Assembly: GCA_047833665.1 (NCBI GenBank)
Contig: CP181261.1
Span: forward strand, 2,356,001-2,420,000
Source of the DNA: Caproicibacter sp047833665
GTDB lineage: Bacteria > Bacillota > Clostridia > Oscillospirales > Acutalibacteraceae
Direction of reading: 5' to 3'
DNA length: 64,000 nt
Made by a program: the position numbers and the translations under genes. Under the pieces are notes generated by a model, which was not told the DNA's origin, made no database searches, and was given only the letters and a program-made list of their open reading frames with translations. This document shows, piece by piece, positions 1-8,315 of this stretch. Position 1 is the first letter of the stretch. The number at the start of each line of letters is the position of its first letter.

Positions 1-572
1 TCAAACGGCTTCTTTCCATGCTCTTTCCGATCTGCATTGACTTCTTCCATCAACTCTGAAGCGTATCGCTTTGCCGCCTGAGGAACCGCCTTTTTGATTT
101 TCTTATTGATGTTGGCGTTTGCTTTGATATGTGTCCCATCCACAAATACTGCTTCCGGTGCCAAATACCCTGCGCGGTTTGCTTCCTGCAATATCCATGA
201 AAACACCTTCTCTACAGTTTCCTCTGTAAACCGGTGTTTAAAATTATAACTTACAGTAGAAAAATGCGGCAATTCTTCGTTTAGCGTATATCCCAAAAAC
301 CATCGATAAGCAATATTCATATCGATTTCCTGCATGGTTCGACGCAGCGAAGGAATTCCATATAGATGCTGGATTAGCACTATCTTAAATAGGACTACTG
401 GGTCCACACTGGGACGGCCATTATCTTCACAATATAATTCTTCTACAAACTCATAAATATGGTTCAAATCTACCGCTTTATCAATCTTACGCAACAAATG
501 ATCCTGCGGCACCAATAGGTCTATATTGACAAATTCTACTGCATTCCTGTGCATTTTTCCTCGTTCCAGCAT
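1..572 (-). CDS. IS1182-family transposase, N-terminal part
   Basis: Reads leftward from ATG at 572 and leaves the window after about 190 residues, so the C-terminal catalytic part is not visible. The N-terminal region is typical of DUF772/IS1182 transposases: 'DHLLRKID' near residue 25, 'GRPSVDPVVLFKI' near 50, 'YGIPSLRRTMQEI' near 70 and the first acidic motif 'VFVDGTHIKANAN' near 150. A DDE transposase would cut and paste the element carrying it. The family call rests on recognised motifs rather than a search. An IS5-like relative is the main alternative. Confidence 0.75.
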   Translation of the reverse strand, partial: MLERGKMHRNAVEFVNIDLLVPQDHLLRKIDKAVDLNHIYEFVEELYCEDNGRPSVDPVVLFKIVLIQHLYGIPSLRRTMQEIDMNIAYRWFLGYTLNEELPHFSTVSYNFKHRFTEETVEKVFSWILQEANRAGYLAPEAVFVDGTHIKANANINKKIKKAVPQAAKRYASELMEEVNADRKEHGKKPF

Positions 573-648
573 TTTGCATCACCCATTGCTATTTTACCAT
601 CTTACAATCAAAAAGCCCAGCTTTCGCTGGACTTTTTCGACAGGCTGA
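1..648 (-). mobile_element. IS1182-type insertion sequence, partial (runs off the window)
   Basis: One end of an insertion sequence. The transposase gene fills most of it, and the outer end carries a hairpin (CCAGC/GCTGG) followed by TTTTTCGACAGGCTG, which resembles an IS1182 terminal repeat. The same end sequence recurs at about 62002-62050, so this family has, or had, another copy at the other side of the window. The flippase reading frame resumes right after the end, so the element truncated that gene. Confidence 0.7.
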
Positions 649-1215
649 AAGGAACGCTTTTTCTCCAATGTCTTTTCTGTTTATGAAGCCGGAATATTCA
701 TGCTTGCCTCAGCATTGTCAATCGCATCTCCCATACTGATGCGTTTTCTGGCAGCCCCGGACTATTATGAAGCGTGGCATTATACCCCTGTTTTGCTTTT
801 ATCTTCCGCATTAGCCTGCCTTGGTTCTTTCTTTTCTTCAGTTTATATGGCAGAAAAGCGAAGCATCGCCGCTTTGCTGATTACACTGACCGGAGCCGTT
901 GTTAATCTGGTGGGAAACAGCCTCCTGATTCCTGCTTGGGGCGTTCTGGGAGCTGCGATTGCAACCTGTTTCAGCTATCTGGTGCTATTTTTGGTACGGG
1001 CGATCCACTCCAGACGTCTGATCCGGATTCGTTGGAATACTGTGCGCTTTGTTTGCAGCATGGCTCTTTTGATTTCCCAATGCCTGCTAATTGAAACCGG
1101 GCAGTTTGCCGGCGCTTGTATTTGCCTGTTGGCTATCGCTGCAATACATTTCAGAACGATTCAAAAGGCCATTCAAAGCGGTTTACTGAAGAGTCTATTG
1201 TCCAGGAAAAAATAA
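649..1215 (+). pseudogene. Oligosaccharide flippase (Wzx/MATE-like), C-terminal stump
   Basis: The open frame continues upstream of the first Met (700) to 649, exactly where the IS1182 end stops, so this is the C-terminal part of a larger membrane protein. Residues 'YYEAWHYTPVLLLSSALACLGSFF' (in parts) and 'GAVVNLVGNSLLIPAWGVLGAAIAT' (in parts) match the last helices of polysaccharide-biosynthesis flippases, which move lipid-linked sugars across the membrane. The visible part has about 4-5 hydrophobic helices and a basic C-terminus. A full flippase has about 450-500 residues, so more than half is missing and it should be non-functional. Confidence 0.7.
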
Positions 1216-1284
1216 AATCGGGATGTTATCCGATCGTTATTTTGAGTAAAATATGAATTTCTATATAACATAGAGGGTGGGATT

Positions 1285-2145
1285 ATGTGGCTGGCTTTTG
1301 CTTTTGGTTCTGCATTTTTTGCGGGAATCACCGCTGTGCTGGCAAAAATCGGAATTGAAAAGATGAATTCTACGCTGGCGACAGCGCTGCGCACGATTGT
1401 GGTTCTGGCGTTTTCCTGGCTGATGGTTTTTCTCGTCGGTTCGCAGAATCAAATCGGGCAGATATCGGGGAAGACGCTGTGCTTTCTGATTTTATCCGGT
1501 CTTTCTACTGGCGCTTCCTGGCTTTGTTATTTTCGTGCCCTGCAATTAGGTGATGTGAATAAGGTCGCGCCTATCGACAAATCCAGCACTGTGTTAACCA
1601 TTATACTGGCCTTTCTGTTTTTGGGAGAGCCGATTTCTATCCCGAAAATCATCGGCATCCTGGGAATCGGAATCGGAACGCTATTGATGATTACCAAAAA
1701 GGAAACCGATGGAAATCAGGTGCAAAGCAGAAGTTGGCTGCTTTTTGCGGTGCTTTCTGCTGTATTCGCAAGCTTGACTTCGATTTTTGGGAAAATCGGT
1801 GTGGAAAATGTAGAGTCCAACCTGGGCACAGCCATACGGACAGTTGTAGTTCTAGCAATGGCCTGGCTGATGGTATTTGTATCCGGAAAGCAATATGAAA
1901 TCAAAGGGGTCAGCAAAAAGAGTTGGGTATTTCTGTTCCTTTCCGGGATTACAACCGGACTTTCCTGGCTGTGCTATTACCGTGCTTTACAGGATGGACC
2001 GGCCAGCGCAGTTGTGCCAATTGATAAGCTGAGTATTGTTGTAACAATTGTATTTTCGTATGCCATTTTGAAAGAAAGGTTAAGCAGAAAAGCGGTTGTC
2101 GGATTGCTTTTGATTTTGGTCGGCACGGGCGCGATGCTGTTCTGA
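1285..2145 (+). CDS. EamA/DMT-family permease
   Basis: A 286-residue, highly hydrophobic protein with about ten predicted helices in two homologous halves. The repeat is visible directly: 'KIGIEKMNSTLATALRTIVVLAFSW' (in parts) in the first half and 'KIGVENVESNLGTAIRTVVVLAMAW' (in parts) in the second. Drug/metabolite transporters of this fold move amino acids, nucleobases or other small metabolites; the substrate cannot be read from sequence. GAGGGTGG lies just ahead of the ATG. The gene stands alone and ends in a strong terminator. Length is normal for the family. Confidence 0.85.
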   Translation: MWLAFAFGSAFFAGITAVLAKIGIEKMNSTLATALRTIVVLAFSWLMVFLVGSQNQIGQISGKTLCFLILSGLSTGASWLCYFRALQLGDVNKVAPIDKSSTVLTIILAFLFLGEPISIPKIIGILGIGIGTLLMITKKETDGNQVQSRSWLLFAVLSAVFASLTSIFGKIGVENVESNLGTAIRTVVVLAMAWLMVFVSGKQYEIKGVSKKSWVFLFLSGITTGLSWLCYYRALQDGPASAVVPIDKLSIVVTIVFSYAILKERLSRKAVVGLLLILVGTGAMLF

Positions 2146-2170
2146 AAAAGATACATAAGCGATCAAAACA

Positions 2171-2205
2171 GGAACTTCTTGCTTGAGCAGGAGGTTCCCG
2201 TTTTT
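2171..2205 (+). terminator. Intrinsic terminator after the EamA gene
   Basis: A 12-bp stem (GGAACTTCTTGC / GCAGGAGGTTCC, two G-T pairs) with a TTGA loop, then CG and TTTTT. It lies 26 bases after the permease stop codon. Confidence 0.85.
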
Positions 2206-2343
2206 AATTATAGGGTGCTATACCATCGACACTATATTTTCAAATGCTTTTTCAACCATTTTATTTACAGTTTAAGAACAGATAAGCTTTTGTTTAACCG
2301 AGGCTGATATGCTAAAAGCATCAAATGAACAGGAGGCATCCAT

Positions 2344-3246
2344 ATGAACACAGTTGTTCAAACACAAGATCTTTGCAAATCTTTTGGCAGTCATTTGGCA
2401 GTGGATCATATCTGTATGACCATTCAAAAAGGCGATATTTACGGCCTGATCGGAGAGAATGGCGCAGGAAAAACCACCTTTATGCGGATGATATGCGGAT
2501 TAGCTACACCTACGGGCGGAAGCTTTACGCTATTCGGCAGTAATGATCTGGAAGTACAGCGGCACAAAATGGGCTGTACGATTGAAAATCCTGCTTTGTA
2601 TCCAGCTATGACCGCACAGGAGAATCTGGAGGTGTACCGCCGCTTAATGGGAATCAGCAATCCTTCGATTATTCCCAATATGCTGGAATTTGTCGGTCTG
2701 CATAATGTAAAGAAAAAAGCCAAGGACTTTTCTCTTGGAATGAAACAGCGGTTGATGATTGCGATTGCCCTGTTGGGAAATCCTGAGCTGCTGATTTTGG
2801 ATGAACCTATGAACGGGCTTGACCCATATGGAATTAAGGAAGTCCGTGATCTGTTGGTGAAGTTAAATCAGGAGAAGCACCTAACCATTGTGGTGTCCAG
2901 TCATATTTTGGATGAGCTTTCTAAAATTGCCACCCGGTATGGGATTATTCATAACGGAAAAATGGTGGACGAATTTTCAAAAGAGGAACTGGAAGCACGT
3001 TGCCGCCAAAATTTGAAGTTCATCGTAGGCGATCCTAGAACAGCTCTGAAACTGATTCAGCAACAGACACAGGGAAATGCTGAAATACAGCCAGATAAAT
3101 CCGTCCTTCTTTACGATCATCTGGATGATGCTGCTGAAATCTGCAGGCTGCTGGTACAGAACGATATTGCAGTTTCTGCTATTATTCCAACCGAGCAGAA
3201 CCTGGAAGAATATTTTATGACGATGACAGGAGGAAAAACAGCATGA
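2344..3246 (+). CDS. ABC transporter ATP-binding protein (BcrA-like)
   Basis: ATPase subunit of an ABC-2 type transporter, 300 residues. Walker A is 'GENGAGKTTF' near residue 39, the signature 'FSLGMKQR' near 130 and Walker B 'LLILDEPMNGLD' near 150, followed by the switch His in 'SSHIL'. The C-terminal 80 residues are the variable extension seen in bacitracin and lantibiotic-immunity type ATPases. AGGAGG precedes the ATG. Its stop overlaps the start of the permease by 4 bases, so the two are coupled. A GntR regulator of the YtrA type follows, the usual arrangement for transporters induced by cell-wall-active compounds. Substrate unknown. Confidence 0.9.
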   Translation: MNTVVQTQDLCKSFGSHLAVDHICMTIQKGDIYGLIGENGAGKTTFMRMICGLATPTGGSFTLFGSNDLEVQRHKMGCTIENPALYPAMTAQENLEVYRRLMGISNPSIIPNMLEFVGLHNVKKKAKDFSLGMKQRLMIAIALLGNPELLILDEPMNGLDPYGIKEVRDLLVKLNQEKHLTIVVSSHILDELSKIATRYGIIHNGKMVDEFSKEELEARCRQNLKFIVGDPRTALKLIQQQTQGNAEIQPDKSVLLYDHLDDAAEICRLLVQNDIAVSAIIPTEQNLEEYFMTMTGGKTA

Positions 3247-4007
3247 ATATGGTAAAAGCTGAATTTTACAAGCTGAAAAAATCAACCCCTTTTTGGATTT
3301 GTTTACTGATCTGTGCTTTTTTTGCGGCACTATTGCCATTTGCTTTGCAGCAGGCAGTAGCGAGCGGTGAGCCTGATGTGCAGAATTTGTCTTTGAGTGC
3401 TGTGGAAATTATGGGACACAGCCTGAGTATGCCGGTCCTTTCTCTGGTAGCCGCTGTTTTCGTTTCGATATTCGTGTCCGGCGAATTCCATCACGGAACC
3501 ATGAAAAACTACATTTCCAAAGGCTTTCGCAGGGAGCACATTTTTCTGTCCAAATTTTTAGCCTGTGCTGTTGCCGTCACAGTCATGTTTGCAGTTTTCA
3601 TTCCGGTAGTTCTGATTTCCGGCACGATTTTCTTGGGATTTGATCCTCATGGAGTGTTCCAACCGGCAGACTTTGCGGGAACTCTGGTCACATCCTGGTT
3701 ATTGTTTATGGCGTATGTTGCGGTATTTGTGGCTATCGCTACTCTTCTGCGCAGCAACGGAGCCGCCATCGCGACAAATATCTGCATAGTTAGTATTCTT
3801 CCTACCTTGCTTCAGGCTTTGGACTTTCTGTTTGAACGGATTGGATTCAAAATTTCTCCCTTCTGGATCGGCGAAAAGCTTTCTTCTGTCACAAGCCTTC
3901 CGCTGCCGTCAGGAGCTCTGCTGTCTGGAATTATCACAGCAATTATATATGTGATTGCTGCGAGTGTAGTGGGAATTTATCTATTCAAAAAACACGACGT
4001 AAAATAA
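3243..4007 (+). CDS. ABC-2 family permease
   Basis: Membrane partner of the ATPase just upstream (ATGA overlap). It has 254 residues and about six hydrophobic segments: one at 17-37, one near 60-80 and four in the last 150 residues. The 'FVSGEFHHGTMKNYISKGFRREHIF' block (in parts) is typical of ABC-2 permeases of the lantibiotic-immunity/bacitracin class. It probably exports or removes a membrane-active compound. The gene ends 39 bases ahead of the GntR start and belongs to the same operon. Confidence 0.85.
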   Translation: MNMVKAEFYKLKKSTPFWICLLICAFFAALLPFALQQAVASGEPDVQNLSLSAVEIMGHSLSMPVLSLVAAVFVSIFVSGEFHHGTMKNYISKGFRREHIFLSKFLACAVAVTVMFAVFIPVVLISGTIFLGFDPHGVFQPADFAGTLVTSWLLFMAYVAVFVAIATLLRSNGAAIATNICIVSILPTLLQALDFLFERIGFKISPFWIGEKLSSVTSLPLPSGALLSGIITAIIYVIAASVVGIYLFKKHDVK

Positions 4008-4046
4008 GGACGAATATACATAAGGCTGATGATGGGAGGATTGAAA

Positions 4047-4436
4047 ATGGAAGCTGGATTTCATCTTTACTTACAATTTGCCGATGAGTTGGAAAATGAT
4101 ATTCTGTCCGGGCGCAAAGCACCTGGACAGAAACTTCCTTCCATCAGAGAAATGGCCTCTTTATATGGAGTAAATCCTAATACTATACAGCGTGGACTAA
4201 GTGAATTGAAAAGAAAAGGTTTAATTTCTGGACATCATACAAGAGGTTTTCAAGTTGCTATGGATGTTGAATTTATAGCAACATATAAAGCTCATAAAGT
4301 CCAATCTATAATTCATTCTTTTCTAAGCCAAATGGAATCTCTGGGGTACACAAAAGAACAGACCGTTGTTTCCTTTCTGAGCCGAAAGGATCTCCATTCT
4401 ATTAAATCTATAAAAAGTCTGAAGTTTGAAAAATAA
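4047..4436 (+). CDS. GntR-family regulator, YtrA subfamily
   Basis: A 129-residue repressor-type protein with an N-terminal winged helix (residues about 8-75; 'ENDILSGRKAPGQKLPSIRE' and 'GVNPNTIQRGLSELKRKGLI') and a short helical tail instead of a large effector domain, the YtrA pattern. I chose ATG 4047 because GGGAGG lies 8 bases ahead; an earlier in-frame ATG at 4029 overlaps that ribosome site. It probably represses the ABC operon it ends. The next gene starts 13 bases after its stop. The last 15 residues (Ile/Lys/Ser repeats) look unusual and could reflect an altered 3' end. Confidence 0.85.
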   Translation: MEAGFHLYLQFADELENDILSGRKAPGQKLPSIREMASLYGVNPNTIQRGLSELKRKGLISGHHTRGFQVAMDVEFIATYKAHKVQSIIHSFLSQMESLGYTKEQTVVSFLSRKDLHSIKSIKSLKFEK

Positions 4437-4449
4437 GGTGACATTTGCA

Positions 4450-4860
4450 ATGAAAGTGATGCTTTTGTTCTTTGAGGATGGGGATGAGGATGCGTTTCTC
4501 AAAGTTCAGAGGCTAATTCAGTTAGATCCGCATCTGGAGTCATTAGACTTTAAAAATCAATTACCTTCCTCTATTTTTGAGATCTTGGAAAGTCAGCGCC
4601 GGGTATTTTGTCAAGGGCGAGAAATTCCACTCACCAAAACCGAATATGAAATTCTTTTATACTTATTCCAAAATGCCAATTGTGTGTTGACGTACAGCCA
4701 GATTTACGAGAAAGTCTGGCGAGAACCGGATTATGGCGAGGCGCAAAAACTGGTTAGCCATCATGTACAGGCGATCCGGCGCAAACTGAGGTTAGGAAAG
4801 GAATCCGATGTCCGTCTGCGCTGTATTCGGGATGTAGGATACTGCTTTGAAATGGAATAA
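4450..4860 (+). CDS. OmpR/PhoB-type winged-helix protein without a receiver domain
   Basis: A 136-residue protein. Residues about 45-136 form a trans_reg_C winged helix: 'LTKTEYEILLYLFQNAN' (dimer strand and first helix), 'SQIYEKVWREP', the recognition-helix segment 'VSHHVQAIRRKL' and the wing 'IRDVGYCFE'. The first 45 residues are too short for a phosphorylated receiver domain and lack its Asp pocket. No histidine kinase is nearby. ATG 4450 is preferred because AAGGTG lies 9 bases upstream. It is probably cotranscribed with the GntR gene. Alternative: a truncated response regulator whose receiver was lost. Confidence 0.75.
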   Translation: MKVMLLFFEDGDEDAFLKVQRLIQLDPHLESLDFKNQLPSSIFEILESQRRVFCQGREIPLTKTEYEILLYLFQNANCVLTYSQIYEKVWREPDYGEAQKLVSHHVQAIRRKLRLGKESDVRLRCIRDVGYCFEME

Positions 4861-4862
4861 CC

Positions 4863-4890
4863 CCACAGAGAACTCTCTCTGTGGAGTTTC
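4863..4890 (+). terminator. Intrinsic terminator after the winged-helix gene
   Basis: A 9-bp perfect stem CCACAGAGA / TCTCTGTGG with an ACTC loop, directly after the stop codon. The following T-run is short (AGTTT). Confidence 0.6.
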
Positions 4891-5012
4891 CCTTGTCGAT
4901 CTCTCGACTCCTTATTGAATCTCCTGTCCCACCGTAATTCCCAAACCGTTGCTGTGCGTGCCAAAAGAAAATAGCGGAACTTGCCGCTGAATAAGGCCAT
5001 CTCGTTCCATGG

Positions 5013-5056
5013 ATGACAATGCAGGAGCTGCTAAAAAGCAACTCCTGCATTGTCAT
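5013..5056 (-). terminator. Long hairpin at the end of the M23 gene
   Basis: A 20-bp stem with one mismatch: ATGACAATGCAGGAG, then CTGCT, AAAA loop, AGCAA, and the complement CTCCTGCATTGTCAT. It ends 2 bases from the stop codon of the leftward M23 gene. Almost symmetrical, so it could terminate both directions. Confidence 0.65.
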
Positions 5057-5057
5057 T

Positions 5058-6824
5058 TTAAGAACCCGATTCTCCTTTTGCCTTGAAAAAGCCAAGGGCG
5101 TCGGTGCGCTCCCCATTCTGCCACACTTCAAAATGAAGATGGTTGCCGGTGGGATTTCCGGTGGTACCCACATAGCCGATCACTTCGCCCTGTTTCACTT
5201 CCTGCCCTACAGTCACGCAGATGGAGGAGCAGTGGGCATACAGAGTGTCGAAGGTATCATTGTGGTTGAGCTTGATGTGGTATCCATACCCGCCGCCCCA
5301 CGAGTCGATGGCGTTGGCAATGGTGACGGTGCCATCCGCCGCTGCAAGGATGGGCGTTCCACCCGGCGCGCCGATGTCGGTTCCGCCGTGGTAGGAAATT
5401 TCCCCGGTGAAGGGATCCTCCCGGTAGCCGAAGCGTGAGGTAATCGTAAAACTTTCCGGAAGCGGCCACTGGAAGATACCGGTTCCTTCCCAGTCGGTAT
5501 TGGGGTCTAAAATTTCCCCGCCACCGCCAACATAGCCGTCCAGCAATTCCGCCCATAAGTTCTGGTTTTCCGGTTCGGACATTAAAGCCAGGTATTCGTT
5601 CTGCCGGGAGTTGAATCTGTACTGCTGTGCCATTTCCTCCGCCGTCTTATGGGTAATAGTGATTTCCAGGATGGTTTCGGTTACCGTCACGGTACGGGTG
5701 GTTTCCTTTCCATCCTCTCCCACTTCGGTGATCTCTACTTCATGGCTCTCGGTGCGGGTGCTGGAAGCCACGGCATTCATCTCCCACATGATATTCCGCA
5801 GTTCATCCACTTGAGCGTCATCCAGCGAAGCTACCTGTGAACCGTTTTCCGCACCGGTGACCTTAGCGGAGAATACGGCAAGGACATCTTCCCAGTTGAT
5901 GGAAAGTACTCCATCGTTGGAGGTGATCTCCTGCCGGTCGTGGGCAGTGGTATTCTCGATTTTCTGAATGTGCGCCTGAAATTCCCCGTTGAGAGTGGTC
6001 ACTGCCTGTGTTACGCTGGTGCCGGTTCCCGTGGAATCCGAACCGAAAAACAAGCCGAAGCAGGAACCGACGATCAGAGCGATCAAACAAATCAAAAGAA
6101 TAATGACCACAGCCACCCAGCCCCCGGCTGCGATGGCGGCAACCAATCCTTTCACTGCCGCAATGGTCGCTTTGACCGCTGCCACAGTTACACGGGCTGC
6201 CGCCTTGATTCCTGTTACAGCTGCTCTGGCAGCAGTCCTCGCTGCCTGCGCCGCTTTCTGTGAGGCTTTCGCTGCAGCTTTGGCGGTCTGCTGCGCTGTT
6301 TTTGCCGAGCGCTGTGCAGTCTTGATACCTTTAGCGCTATTCTTCACGCCTTTCATAGAACGGCTGGCGGTTTTCACTGCCTTTTGAGGTTTTCCTTTTA
6401 TTCCTTTTACAGCAGCGTTTTTGGTTCTGATCTTCGAGGAAGCATTCTGAACCGCCTTCCCGGTTTTGCCGCCAGCGTTTTTCGCTTCCGAAAGGGTACG
6501 GGAAATTTCTCTTTTCTCTTTGACTTTCCGGGCGGTGGTCTGCGCCAGCTTTTTCCCGCCCCGATAGGTCAAATCTGCTCCCTTCTTGGCAGTGCCCTCT
6601 ATACTGGACAGCATCTGATCCCCGGCGCTGTTGGCGGGGGCATTGGAGGTTTCTCCCTGCTGGCTGGCAAAGGGAGTTCTCTTGAATTCCGATACGGCTT
6701 TCTCCTTGGATTTCAGCCATACATCCTCCATAGCGGTTTTCGGTGCTTTGGCGGCGCTCTCCAAAAGCCTTGGTTTTCCACCTTCCGGTTTGGTCTTAAT
6801 TTCTTTCAATGGCATACCTCCCAT
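5058..6824 (-). CDS. Conjugation-associated membrane-anchored M23 peptidoglycan hydrolase (CD1108-like)
   Basis: A 588-residue protein of conjugative elements. Residues 1-215 are Lys/Ala-rich and low in complexity, presumably cytoplasmic or DNA/membrane contacting; a single transmembrane helix ('WVAVVIILLICLIALIVGS') lies near 235-255; an extracellular linker follows. The C-terminal 130 residues are a lysostaphin-type M23 domain with zinc ligands in 'HGGTDIG' and 'HLHFEV'. It should open the cell wall for the mating channel. GGGAGG lies at 6818-6823: the ATG at 6824 overlaps it, ATG 6815 is only one base away, and TTG 6809 has the best spacing, so the exact start is uncertain. A terminator sits immediately upstream, between it and VirB4. 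Confidence 0.85.
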   Translation of the reverse strand: MGGMPLKEIKTKPEGGKPRLLESAAKAPKTAMEDVWLKSKEKAVSEFKRTPFASQQGETSNAPANSAGDQMLSSIEGTAKKGADLTYRGGKKLAQTTARKVKEKREISRTLSEAKNAGGKTGKAVQNASSKIRTKNAAVKGIKGKPQKAVKTASRSMKGVKNSAKGIKTAQRSAKTAQQTAKAAAKASQKAAQAARTAARAAVTGIKAAARVTVAAVKATIAAVKGLVAAIAAGGWVAVVIILLICLIALIVGSCFGLFFGSDSTGTGTSVTQAVTTLNGEFQAHIQKIENTTAHDRQEITSNDGVLSINWEDVLAVFSAKVTGAENGSQVASLDDAQVDELRNIMWEMNAVASSTRTESHEVEITEVGEDGKETTRTVTVTETILEITITHKTAEEMAQQYRFNSRQNEYLALMSEPENQNLWAELLDGYVGGGGEILDPNTDWEGTGIFQWPLPESFTITSRFGYREDPFTGEISYHGGTDIGAPGGTPILAAADGTVTIANAIDSWGGGYGYHIKLNHNDTFDTLYAHCSSICVTVGQEVKQGEVIGYVGTTGNPTGNHLHFEVWQNGERTDALGFFKAKGESGS

Positions 6825-6854
6825 AAAAAATACAGGGAGCCAAAGGCGGCTCCC
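6825..6854 (-). terminator. Terminator/attenuator between virB4 and the M23 gene
   Basis: On the minus strand GGGAGCC-GCCTTT-GGCTCCC followed by TGTATTTTTT. The T-run abuts the first ATG of the M23 gene, so transcription from virB4 should be reduced before M23. Confidence 0.75.
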
Positions 6855-6879
6855 TGCTGCGATGCAGTTTCATGTATGG

Positions 6880-8315
6880 TTACACCCCCCGCAAAGCTTC
6901 GTCCGGCTTGGTGGTCATCAGCTGGTACAGACGGGTATTGCGGGGAAAGCTGTTTTCAAACGGTACAATATTGCCGGCGCAGCGGATCAATCCGCAGCCT
7001 GCCGCCACATTGGTGATATAACTGAGCTGGGTGTCCGAGATATGAAGCAGATTCGCCAGTTCATCCCGGTCGGTAGCGGATTGGTTCAAAAGAAGCAAAA
7101 ACTCCGAGTTTGCCAGCATGAGGCGGGCAGTATCGGAACGGAGCAGTTCCTCCACGTTCTGCGTGAGCCCTGTGACAAGACCATTGTATTTTCGGATTCG
7201 CTTCCACAGCTTGTAGAAAAAGTCGGCGCTGTACTGGTAGCGGAACAGCAGGTAGAACTCATCGGCAAAAACCCAGGTGGTCTTGCCTTTCTTCCAGTTC
7301 TGGATCACACGGTTGAAGATGGCGTCCAGCGTGACCAGCATTCCGATGGGCATGAGCTGCTCGCCCAGCTCCCGGATGTCATAGGCGATGATTCTCGCCT
7401 TGGTATCCACATTGGTCTGCTGGGCAAAGGTGTTCAAACTACCGGTGATGAACAATTCGGAGGACAGAGCCAGCCCTCTGGCTTCCGGCTCTGGCTGCTT
7501 CAGCAGAGAATGATACAGGTCTTTCAAAGTGGGCGGTTCGCCCTGATAGTTGTTCGCCATGTATTCCCGGTACACGTCATAGGTGCAGCGGTCGAGGATG
7601 GATTTTTCCTTGGCGGATACGCCGCCGTCGCCCACCAGCTGTTCGAACAGGGAGAGGATGAATTCCGATTTTTCAATCAACGGGTTGCGCTCGTCACCGT
7701 AGGCTTTGTCCATGTCGAGGGCGTTCAGGTGGGTGCTGGAAGCTGCGGAAATCCGAATGATTTCCCCATGAAGTGCTTCCACCAAAAAGCCGAATTCGGA
7801 TTCCGGATCTAAAATCAGGATATCGTCATTGGTGGACAGGGCGATGCTGACGATTTCTTCCTTGGCAGAGAAGGATTTTCCTGAGCCGCTGACTCCCAGG
7901 CGGAAGCTGTTGCCATTCAATAACTTGCGGCGATCCGCCACAATCATGTTCTTGGAAACAGCGTTTTGCCCGTAGTAGATGCCCCCGGCCTGCATGATCT
8001 CCTGCGCCCGGAACGGAATCAGCACAGCGGTGCTTTCGGTGGTCAGGGTGCGGATTGCCCGAATTTTCCGCAGGCCATATGGCAGGGCGGTGTCCAGCCC
8101 ATCCTTCTGCTGCCAGCGCAGGACGCTCATCTGGCACAAGTGCTTTCTGGCGGTGGTGAGGATGGTTTCGGTATCCGAGTCCAGCTGCTCCTTGGTATCG
8201 GCAAGATGAACCATGGTCACCAGTCCGAACATCATTCGCTGATCCCTGTTTGTTAAATCATCCAGCATCTCCTTGGTTTCTTTCCGCTGCTGCTCCATAT
8301 CGTAGGGCAGAACAG
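6880..8315 (-). pseudogene. VirB4-like conjugation ATPase, 5'-truncated by IS256-A
   Basis: The C-terminal ~478 residues of a type IV secretion ATPase (Tn916 Orf16/TraE-like). Walker A 'GVSGSGKSF' lies near residue 135 and Walker B 'TTWVFADEFYLLF' near 340, followed by 'GLTQNVEELL'. The family has about 780-800 residues; roughly 300 N-terminal residues are missing. The frame stays open past the first Met at 8298 up to 8315, where the IS256 end begins, which shows truncation by insertion or later deletion. Without its N-terminal domain it is probably not functional for transfer. It lies 55 bases upstream of the M23 gene in the same direction. Confidence 0.85.

Noticed and set aside
2264..2292. 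TTTACA-N17-CTTTTG upstream of the first ABC operon, as a further target of the TcdR-like sigma factor
   Set aside because: It lacks the ATCTCTCT element shared by the three candidate promoters, and TTTACA alone is common in AT-rich DNA.
5013..5438. A 141-codon rightward frame over the M23 domain
   Set aside because: Antisense to the conserved M23 catalytic domain; it starts within the terminator hairpin.
6631..7812. A 393-codon rightward open frame opposite virB4
   Set aside because: It lies antisense to well-supported VirB4 and M23 coding sequence, has no ribosome site and no recognisable motif; it is a by-product of the GC-richer coding strand.
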